From NCBI GenBank assembly GCA_002224055.1, contig AZLU01000093.1, forward strand, positions 86,730-150,729: a DNA stretch of 64,000 nucleotides, in the 5' to 3' direction. Of this stretch, positions 55,615 through 64,000 are shown one piece after another. Under the pieces are notes generated by a model, which made no database searches, was not told the origin of the DNA, and worked only from the letters and a program-made list of their open reading frames with translations. A program made the position numbers and the translations under genes. How positions within the stretch are numbered: position 1 is the stretch's first letter; each line of letters starts with the position of its first letter. This stretch comes from Pezizomycotina sp. ARF18. Lineage: Eukaryota; Ascomycota.

Positions 55615-58455
55615 TCGGTCGGTGATTCAATAAATCTCAGAACACCGCAAGAAACAAATGCAACATTCAACTTTATAATTTTCGTGGAGGAAGAATTAAG
55701 CAGAAGAATGATCAAGAGATCATCAGAGCATATATAATAAAGAGATGTGAAGATACCAAGAAAGCAAGGCTCTCACTGCACTTTTAAAGCTTCTGTAAGC
55801 TCCGTTAACATGAGAGTATCTCCACCGTCTTACCCCGAAGGAAAGCGGGGTGTGACTCGCGCATCGCCGCGGAGGGGTGATATCAAGTATGGTATGTGTT
55901 CAATAGATTATTTCTCAGCCTCGTGTCCTAATTCGCTAGCAATATCCTGCATATGCATCAGCAAAAAGGCCACTCAGCCGCAAATAATTGCAGAGTTCCA
56001 CGAGGATGCTTGGGATATAGTGAAAACAAAAGAGAGGTCAAGTAAGCACAAGGATAGATCTATAGACAACCTACTTCGATTCGCAGGAGCATCACGGAGG
56101 TAGTATTGCGAAGAACATCGGGAGAGGAGGATTACAGTCGGAACCGCCGTGTCTTACAAGAGAATCCTTTCCCCGTTGCGAGACGCTACGCAGAGAAAGT
56201 ATCTGACTGTTCGTTTGAATACAGATCCCGCAGAGCCTCATTATAGTGGGGAATTTTGAGGGATTATCGAACGTCCTCTCCGCACTGGATACGAGCATTT
56301 CCGAAAGGCAACAACGCGAGAAGTGAACTACCAAAATCACGGTTATCAATGTTAGCCTGTGCTGATACTTGATTACCTCGAATATTATTGTTTCAAGGCA
56401 ATTATGATTATAAGAGAATATGAAAAAGCCCTCCGCCTTTTATTCTAATCCAATCTTACGTAGTTATTCGAGTAGTTATTCGAGTTTTCGTTCCTGGTGC
56501 GCAAGGTGTGACAGATGTTTATATCAGCCATCGCTGCTGAGCTGGATGAGAGGATATACGAAGAGCTCGAAGAGTCCAACTTAAGACAGCGATGGCTTAG
56601 TAGCTAAGAGACGGTCACATTTCCCCTGTTACTTGTATTTGCGATCTCGAAAGCGATCCCTGCCAGCTAGGGGTTTGGCGCCAACAAGGGTTAGGATAAA
56701 GACATTAACGTTATCACAGACTTCAACCCCCAACCCGCCCAAATTTCTAAAAGTTTCTCCGCCTGGCAGATGGGCGGTGGGAAGTTCCGTTTTCTATATT
56801 AGCCGGTGCATGGTCTCGACCGAGACTCTGCGATCCAACTCGTTGGTAATAAGATTCTTCTCCAAAAACATTTCTCAACGGCTTGGATACGCAGTGACAA
56901 TATCGGTTGACTATCTAAGTAAAAGCACGACGTATATCGCTCTTTTTTAGTTTATTCTCTCCCCTATTAGTTACTGATATGCGACTGACTGTTGTTTTAA
57001 GGAGCCTTTCGTTTCCGAAAGTGGGGTTAACGTTTCCTGACTATACCAAAAACAAAACATGGGAAATCCTTGAAAGTCGGTCAGATTTCACGAGGAAAAA
57101 TAACGCAAAAAGCTGTGTTTCGCTCCTTGCAGAAACTGAGGCTTTGGATCTTCTTTATTCAGATATTCGTCCGAAAAGAAATTCGTTTCTGAAAAATATT
57201 AGTAGCACTGAGGGGCGCGTTTTCTCATATCGGAGTTGTCGTGATCTCGTTTACTCGAACGCTCGTTTACCCCCACTATCGGTTTTTAAGGGCTTGTTCT
57301 GAAAATCAGCCATCGTTTCTCAAATTTCAGGAACGGGTGATTGGAAATCACTTCTGATCAACTTTAGCTTCAAGATATCGTACGATCAAAGTAATATAGT
57401 CAAGACGAGAACGTGGATGCAGATATCGCCTCGCTGTCACCTACCGTAATTCATTTCGCAAAGGAAAAACCGACAAGTGCTCGGTAGTCTCGTCCGGACG
57501 TACTGAGGAAAATTTTGGCACTGTCACAGTATACGCGTTCTAGAAGCGACAAGGAACGCTTCATCCCACAGCTTATTGGTCACTTTGTTCTAAATAAAGG
57601 CGATTTATCTACGTAAACGCCATCTACCTCGAGGATTCATTTAGATATTCATGCTTTCTTGCCTTATGACCATCTTTCCCTTGCTTCTAGATAGATCCGA
57701 ATCGGTGTCCTGCTCTTTTAATCTTTCAGTGCGCCGAAAGAATGGGCGGGCGCTTAGAAAATGACTAAGGCAGACAAAACACTATTTTTATCCTGGACAA
57801 GAAATTTGGCGTTTTTAGAGATATTGACTATTCGGGAATGGGGTCAAGGAGGAGCCCTAGCTATATGCAGGTAATTTCCCACCCGGAAGTGCCCCACACT
57901 CACATTCATATCTCCACTATACATTATCCCAAACACAAGGAGGACAGGAATCAGGAACCAACTTCCCTTTATTCCTCTCTCGAGAGGTAGTCGAGTCTGA
58001 TCGCCACCTACAGGCGAGCCTACTCATACAGGTACTTCCTGGTTGTCCTGGTCGAGGCCTCCAACTTTTACCCTAATAGAGATCTAGCCAAGGTAGCGAT
58101 ACAAAAACGACAGACCGCGATCAGGGGAGTAACTGAAACAAACACTTTCACGTTCGGATTTTTGGCCCCATGCCTATGAACAGTACCTTGAACGGAACTT
58201 CCCAAGGGCGTTTATATTAAATTTTAATGTACCTATTTACAGGACATTTAATCAAACCCAACATCATGCTATTATACTTCTTATCACACCTGCCGTATAT
58301 CCCTTGGTACGCGGGAAGAGAACATGCAAGAAGGCTAGTTTTAGCGAAGAAGCTAGCGAGGATGTTACATGTTCTGCACATCGGATATCCCTAACCTAAT
58401 TTTTGTCTCTCAACCCCTCGTCCTGTGATTCCAAGGAGACTAGACTGCGATACTC
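55615..58455. other. Intergenic, no supportable gene
   Basis: No recognisable domain. The longest frames (55747-56103, 56633-56950 and 56979-57302, all plus) lack motifs, promoters and intron signals. Confidence 0.35.
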
Positions 58456-58458
58456 AGA

Positions 58459-58468
58459 TATATAAAAG
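58459..58468 (+). promoter_or_regulatory. TATA element of DUF3455 gene
   Basis: TATATAAAAG about 215 bases before ATG 58680, followed by a pyrimidine-rich leader (58545-58610). Confidence 0.5.
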
Positions 58469-58679
58469 CAGATCAGTTTCCCCCTCTGTAATTCGTTCTG
58501 AAGATGCAGCAGTAGGATCAACAGCTTCGTTCGCCTCGCCTCGTCCGCTTCCTTTCTATTCCCTTAGGCATTTTCCTTTTCCGGCCAGGTTGCCCTGTTT
58601 TTCACTTCGTTGGTTTAGACCTTTGTATAAGATACCTTTAACAGTCCGCTATACATTCTTCCATACCTATACCGCAACA

Positions 58680-59430
58680 ATGCAGTTTCCAACCTTCGTC
58701 GCCTTACTCTCCATCAGCGCCAGCGTGAGCGCGCTCCCCGCTGCTACTCCGGAACTCTTCCGCCGGGCAGCTGCAAGCCAGCATCGACATTCACCATTTG
58801 TACGTCCAACTAATTCCCTTGTCTTATAATCCAAAATTCCGCTGTCCAAGTACTAACATTGTCTCTTCACAGCATACGGCGACCTCCAGCTCCAGCAGGA
58901 ACCTGCGCCTACGCCCTCATCGGCCATGGCAACCAAATGTACACCTGCGCCGGCAAGCAACCCACCGATGCCCCGCCCTGACAGGCGCGCAAGCAACCCT
59001 CTACGATGCCTGCATCCTCACCAACCAGCTCCTCGTATCCGTCTTCAACGCCCTCCCAGGTCTGCTCATGAACCCCAAGACCGCGAACAAATCCATCACC
59101 CAATACCTCCAAAAGATCTCCACCGTCGGAACGCATAGCTACGATGTTCCGCCCGGTGGAAGCACGACGGTGCCGACGTTCCACGTGAACGGGAAGACGT
59201 TTTACGGCGCTGCGGCGCAGAAGTCGCCGGCCACTATTAACTTTGCGACCGCGACAGCAATACAGTTCGTGCACCTTATTCAAAATCCCGCTCCCGGCGC
59301 AGTGTCCTCGCTGCCTGTGCGGAATGTTTATAGGGTTGGTACCGTGGGCGGTATTCCGCCGGCGACGTGCGCCGGCCAGCCGGATACAATCCAGGTTCCT
59401 TATGCGGCTGAATACGTTTTCTACAACTGA
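58680..59430 (+). CDS. DUF3455-type secreted protein
   Basis: ATG 58680; signal peptide MQFPTFVALLSISASVSA followed by a short pro-region (TPELFRR). Intron 58800-58872 has donor GTACGT, branch TACTAAC and acceptor CACAG. Exon 2 blocks: YALIGHGNQMYTCAG (the DUF3455 G-G-Q-YTC motif), GAQATLYDACILTNQLL, GTHSYDVPPGGSTTVPTF, AIQFVHLIQNPAPGAV, NVYRVGTVGGIPPATC, and VPYAAEYVFYN at the stop. The family is widespread in fungi, secreted, of unknown activity, and often mislabelled malate dehydrogenase. The frame is broken three times, and each break disappears if one C is added to an existing run (58778-58779, 58886-58887, 58971-58974). It is probably intact in the organism. Convergent with the gene at 59876-62071. 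Confidence 0.75.
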
Positions 59431-59875
59431 TTTACACCTATTTCCTACGGCTGCGCCTTGCATTTTCCGCTTCGCTTTCTCTCTTCCACCGTTATTTCTT
59501 TCTTTACGGCTCGAATCACTTCGCATAGCTTTTGTATAGATACGATACTTAATGCTGCATAGCTTGTACATTTTCCCGTCGTTCGTTTCTTCTTTTTCAC
59601 ATATACCCATTCATTTCTTTCTTCGTTTCACTCTTTACGATTTTCCTTAACTTGTAATTCTAATCCATCGGGCGGTCATTGAAACAAAAACCTGTATATT
59701 AGAAAATCATCAAAAATACCCTAAAGAACAAATAAAAATAAAAATACAAAATCCCTTCAAGGGAAATCACAATCTGTACAGGAAACCTTACGTGTTCGCT
59801 AAACGTCTTCGTTTATTATCGTCTCATAAACTATAAATTATAATTGTATCGTGAAGCGCCGGCCCCAATCAAACC
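59431..59875. other. Shared 3' intergenic region
   Basis: Lies between the convergent DUF3455 and glycoside-hydrolase-like genes. AT-rich around 59690-59770, consistent with 3' ends for both. No other feature. Confidence 0.4.
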
Positions 59876-62071
59876 TCAAACACAAAGCGTCCTCTCGCTC
59901 CCTTTCAAATTCGCCTTCACGCACTCGCCACCAACGCCACTCCCTTTCTCTTCACTATCGGCGAAGTTAACTGTAACAACCAACTCCCCTTCCCCAAAGA
60001 TAGTCCTCTGCACACTCCTATCCTGCGTAACATACTCGAACTTCTTTAGCGGCAGTAAACCACCGACTTCATGCAACGGCTGGAAAAAATTCTGCCACTT
60101 CCCCATCTCCTGCCCTTTCTCCGCAATGCTAGTCCCGTTAACAGCCCACATCATGGGCACATTATACAACATACCCTGCAGTACTCTCCTCTTCACGAGA
60201 GCTGGGAATTTGTACAACGGCAAATCCCAACGATCAACGTTGACAACTGAATCGTGCAGAACCGCTTCAGTCAGCGGTATCGTGTATTTCGCATCGAACA
60301 TCGTGGTAACGTAGTTTTCTGGTAACGTAACCGGCTTGAAGAATCCCGTGGGACCGTTTGCGGGGCGTAGTTACCCCAAATACTGGAAATGTTCATGAGG
60401 GATGTAAAAGAGCGTGTATCGACGATGGATAACGATCCATGACCGTATGATACGGCGGTGTTAGCCCATCCGTGCGGATCTTCTGATCCCAACACCAACT
60501 TGTCAGCAATGGAGCGCATGCGATTCAACCGGTTCGACCGATCGGTCTTCATATTCTGCGGGTGCGCTTTGCTGAAATCCGAGAAAAACTCCGACGCGGC
60601 GTCGACGTCCAGGAAGTACGACTTCACCCCATTCGCCGTGGAATTTTTCAACCTCTCCTTCAAATTCTCCGTGGTAGCTTCCGCCAACGCCTGCGCCTGC
60701 GAGCTCATGTAACACCCCCGATTATGGAAACCGGCTTTGATTTCCCCGTTGTACTTGACGACACACTGGTCCGGGTATACCGTTCCGGGCCACTGCGCCA
60801 GCGGCGTATCGGCTGTGCCGTACGGCTGACCGTTAGCGTACGTATCGTACGGTCCCACAAGATACCCTGATCCTGCGCCTGCTTGACCGCGTCGGAGCTC
60901 ATGGGTGGCTGCTCATCGTATCCTATCCAGAGTTTTTTGATACCGGCTGTGTACAGGCTTTTCATCGCGGAGACGGAGAGGCCGCTTTCGCCGAAGCCGT
61001 AGGCATGGTAAGCGCCGAGGAGGCGGGCATTATCTGGGAGAACGGCGATTTTGTCTTTCGTTAGGAGGAGGTTGTTGGTTTCCTGGAGGTACTTGCGATA
61101 TGCGAGCGCGGATGCGAGCGGGGAGCCGTCGGTGAGGAGAACATGACGGTATAGTCTAGCGTGTCCTCCCTTTTTGAAAACTCGTGCGTGCACGACATCT
61201 GCAGGCTCCCGTCGACGGATCTGTGGGTAATTTCGTGTTGATGTCTTCTGGCATCATCTGCACCGAAACCAGATATCGACGTCAGCTTCTCAGCCACAAA
61301 TCTTCCACAAACCTGGTAAACAAAGAATGAAAGAAATCAATAAGTAAAAGGAAGGTTCCATACATAAGCAACCCCCAACCTTCCTCAGCGGTATCATACC
61401 CCAAAACGGCATCCAAAAGTTACTTGCCATATCCAAATTATTGTTATCATCGCCCGGGATGACCATATCACCGCCAGTCCCGTACCCATCCTTCCCCTCC
61501 GACGTTCCCGTATTCCAGAATTTATCTTTGAGCGGGATATTACGGCCCGCTCCGCGGGGTACTGTAAATTCAAATACTTATCATCTACACCGCCGCCGGT
61601 TATAGGCCATGTTATATCTGACCCATCGGGCTGTGATAACGTGACGATGAGGCGGCCGTGAGAGAGGGATGCGAAGACGGTGCAATTACGCGAGGGAAGA
61701 GACCAGGTCGCGCCATCTTTGGTGAGGGTAATGGTCGTTGGTTTAGAGGGAGGAGAAATGCCGTTTGTTAGGCGGAGTGGTACGCCTGAGGACGTTTTCA
61801 CGTTGATTTCGAGCGTGGATGTCGTGAGGTTTGCGATGCCGTCGGGAATGGGAAACGTTATGTAGGAGTCGGCGATGCACGTATCTACCAGTGAATGAGG
61901 GGCAAGGTTAGCCCTTAGAGGTTCTTTTTTTTTCCTTTTGCGACAGTAGACCGAAGATGAAGCGCGATATATACCTTTCGTCGCGTCGCAAGCCGCCTCC
62001 GATGTAGGAGTGCATGACGCCAACCCGCCGACGAGCGCCACGAGGACAGCAGTTCGAATGTTTGGTATCAT
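59876..62071 (-). CDS. Secreted glycoside-hydrolase-like protein
   Basis: ATG 62071; signal peptide MIPNIRTAVLVALVGGLASC. Intron 61885-61974 has branch GGCTAACC. Blocks in order: DTCIADSYITFPIPDGIANL, FTVPRGAGRNIPL, DKFWNTGTSEGKDGYG, DMASNFWMPFWGMIPLRK, a second intron (ends at the acceptor near 61315, donor uncertain), LTSISGFGADDA, DTLDYTVMF, ALAYRKYLQETNNLL, LGAYHAYGFGESGLS, KKLWIGYDEQPPM, GPYDTYANGQPYG, SYFLDVDAASEFFSDFS, GSEDPHGWANTAVSYGHG, FDAKYTIPLTEAVLHDSVV, then RTLCV-stop. The PFWG, FLDVDA and GSEDPHGWA blocks and the VLHD block suggest a retaining TIM-barrel glycosidase; it recalls GH101-like fungal proteins, but the family is not certain. Asp in FLDVDA and Glu in GSED are candidate catalytic residues. 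About four frame breaks; those at 60865-60867 and 60362-60365 fit a base lost from a G or C run. Confidence 0.6.
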
Positions 62072-62142
62072 GATGCTGTTATTCTCTACCAAACTAGCGT
62101 TCCGTAGGTTACTGTGACGGAAGACGGGGCAGATGGCTATCG

Positions 62143-62153
62143 TTATATAAATC
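62143..62153 (-). promoter_or_regulatory. TATA element of glycoside-hydrolase-like gene
   Basis: TTTATATAAC on the minus strand, about 75-80 bases before ATG 62071. Confidence 0.5.
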
Positions 62154-62229
62154 GCCCCTTTCGAATCTGATCCGGATTCCTTGCCGTCATATAGGTATAC
62201 CAATCTTACTTCGAGCGGCATGACCGATT

Positions 62230-63325
62230 AAAAAATCCCTTCTAGAATTTCTAAATTTGCACCTTCGCGAAAAAATAGCCGTTAGGGCCTCATTGTATCG
62301 GGCATAGCCGTAATCCCTGAAATGGAAAAAAAAAAAGATCCCGGATCGTTTATCGGAAAATGTCACTTCATGCATTAACGTCCATGACACTTTTTTGACA
62401 ACTGAAACGACCCGACTGGATGTAACCCTTCAGATCAATGGAACCACCGTTTGTAGAAGGTTGACACTGGCAGGTAGGCTTAGCGCTAGCAGCCTGCCAA
62501 TGGGTACCCAAAAACGTGTCCGATAATACCGCTCGCTGACGCATGAAGTTCCTAATCATTTTGTTCGAGGTGAACCGAATAATTGCCAGCGATCTTCGTG
62601 AAACAATTTCGACATGCGAAAGGCATATCGAAATAAAGATATACCCCAGTGTCAAAGTTCTACATAATTAAAGGAAACTAACAAGAATTAAATTTATGGA
62701 AAAAATTTGAAAAAGACATGAAAAACAACACGATACAATAGTGAAAACAACGATGAGAACATGGCCAAACGACATAGAGAGAAATGAGTAATTGGAAAGA
62801 AAAACGACATCACCGGGCGGACAAAAGGTAACAGGAAAACATGATGGGGCAGGAACCGTACGAAACATATTGTATAGATGCCACTTCGAAGTAAGCTGTG
62901 ATGATAGGAGACCGACCAGTTTAACGAAGGGGAAAGTCAATGAATGATCGAGTAGTGATCGTGTTCATAAGAGTACGTGAAATACGACGGAGTTACAAAG
63001 ATAGAAAGAATCGATGATAAGAAGACGAAAATGCAGGACGTGACGATACCAATGTTGCCGAATGAAAAGAAGAAGCTCGCTGCTGGGGAACAAAGAATAA
63101 AAGTAGTAACTTATAAAGTGAGCATTTTCCTTTTTGTTGGTCCGCTGTAAAGTATCGGCGGTGTTGTACTGTAAAGTATCGGCGGTGTTGTACGCAGCCC
63201 CTTTGGTTTTGCCTAGACTGAGAGGCGTGAAGAAAGAAGATTAATTGAAAGAGTGGAGTAAGGAGAGAGAGAAACAAGATAACGGCGGAGGTCGTGATAT
63301 TGAGAGAACGATTCTTTTGCTGGAG
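62230..63325. other. Intergenic, purine-rich, no supportable gene
   Basis: The plus strand is rich in A and G at 62690-62830 and 63220-63300. No gene recognised. Confidence 0.35.
63145..63192 (+). repeat. 24-bp direct tandem duplication
   Basis: Two identical adjacent units beginning CTGTAAAGTATCGGCGG, at 63145-63168 and 63169-63192. Non-coding as far as can be seen. Confidence 0.9.
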
Positions 63326-64000
63326 TTATTGTTGATATTTACCGAAGCTCGATGTCGAGGAAAGTGGCGGTCGTAATGATGATGTTAAACTAGAGACGGA
63401 AGAAGTAGTCGTAGAAGAAAAGAAAGAAAAGAAAACGAGGTTTAACAAATAGACGATGTGATAGATGGCGTGATGAAGTAAATTTCGAAGCGAACCGTGT
63501 TGTGCATGGTGTAACTCAGCCATTAATTGTTCGTGTACAGTTAGGAAGGCATACGGATCCCCGCTCCTGTAGCAGGTCCGCCGCACGCTGGTACTCGTAC
63601 AGCTCCGAGTCATCGGGTATAAGGCGGAGCCAACGGTTGCGTCTGCTGCTGCGGATGTTCAATAGTAGTATGCCTTGAGAGCGTTGGGCTAGCCTTCCTG
63701 GGCGTCCTGCTTGCCCGTCAAGTACTCCAGGCTCTGTCAATCTTGCTGAAGACTAAACCGAGACAGCTGGTCCCGTTCTCACAACCTTCTTCTCCTTTTT
63801 GCTCTGTGTGCTTCTGAGCCTTCTTCGCTCGCGCCGTGGGACTGCTGCGCCTGCTCAGTTTGGTTTCTTCCTGTTGCTGTTCCTGCACGAAGACTTCAAC
63901 CTTGCGTTGAATGCCTCGATTGCGGCCCGTGCGTCCGCTACATTGACGACGTGACGAACGTCGGATACTATTTTGCTGAGGCACCTGCCTCGTCCTCTCC
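63326..64000 (-). CDS. 3' part of unrecognised gene, runs off right edge
   Basis: Minus-strand coding pieces enter from beyond 64000: IQRKVEVFVQEQQQEETKLS and ARAKKAQKHTEQKGEEGCE (Gln- and Lys-rich), then after shifts WLRLIPDDSELYEYQRAADL and LQERG, then DPYAFLTVHEQLMAELHHAQ, SLRNLLHHAIYHIVYLL and a hydrophobic/Ser-rich end at 63326. The ERG-to-DPY break fits one G lost from a GGGG run (63559-63562). Family not recognised. The N-terminus is outside the window. Confidence 0.45.

Noticed and set aside
58909-59610. 233-residue minus frame
   Set aside because: Antisense of the DUF3455 gene, whose plus frames contain the conserved family blocks.
1-64000. CRISPR arrays, rRNA, tRNA genes, bacterial operon signals
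   Set aside because: No regularly spaced repeats, no rRNA-like stretches and no convincing tRNA cloverleaf noticed by eye; introns and fungal families show the DNA is eukaryotic. A tRNAscan-SE run would settle the tRNA question.

Overview
The window looks like nuclear DNA of a filamentous ascomycete (Pezizomycotina). The evidence is short introns (73-105 bp) with GT..AG ends and CTAAC-type branch sites, proteins typical of that group (fungal rhodopsin-domain membrane proteins, a Clr5-domain protein, a DUF3455 secreted protein, a non-PalB calpain), and a Ty1/copia element ruined by C:G to T:A changes, the signature of repeat-induced point mutation (RIP).

Layout. 0-6.5 kb is a gene graveyard: a decayed Cys-rich gene, two relics of a family with a KFVCxPEG motif, and two plus-strand members of a small-protein family. 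6.5-12.4 kb is a beta-lactamase-like serine-hydrolase pseudogene, split by a complete 4.85 kb copia element with paired LTRs and a 5-bp target duplication (GCAAG). 13.7-18 kb holds a small Cys-rich gene and an arrestin-like gene. 18.4-26.1 kb is a cluster of seven more small-family members, mostly decayed and mostly on the minus strand, with an unrecognised helical gene among them. 30.4-31.7 kb is a fungal rhodopsin-domain gene; 34.3-36.2 kb a zinc-binding, Q-rich gene with three exons. 36.2-47 kb has no gene I can support. 47-49.9 kb has a Clr5-domain gene and a second rhodopsin-domain gene. 52-55.6 kb is a calpain-like protease with a long Lys/Asp/Glu tail. 58.7-62.1 kb has a DUF3455 secreted protein and a secreted glycoside-hydrolase-like protein, convergently arranged. 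The 3' part of another gene runs off the right edge.

Two things stand out. First, I find an apparently undescribed family of about 105-130-residue proteins, with at least nine diverged copies in this window. Second, almost every conserved gene is broken by single-base frame changes, and many are missing one base in a short C or G run. That points to residual assembly error at least as much as to true pseudogenes, so these genes may be intact in the organism. The copia insertion, its RIP, and the loss of the beta-lactamase core cannot be explained that way and are real decay.

All calls were made by reading frames by eye, without database search. Family names rest on motif recognition.
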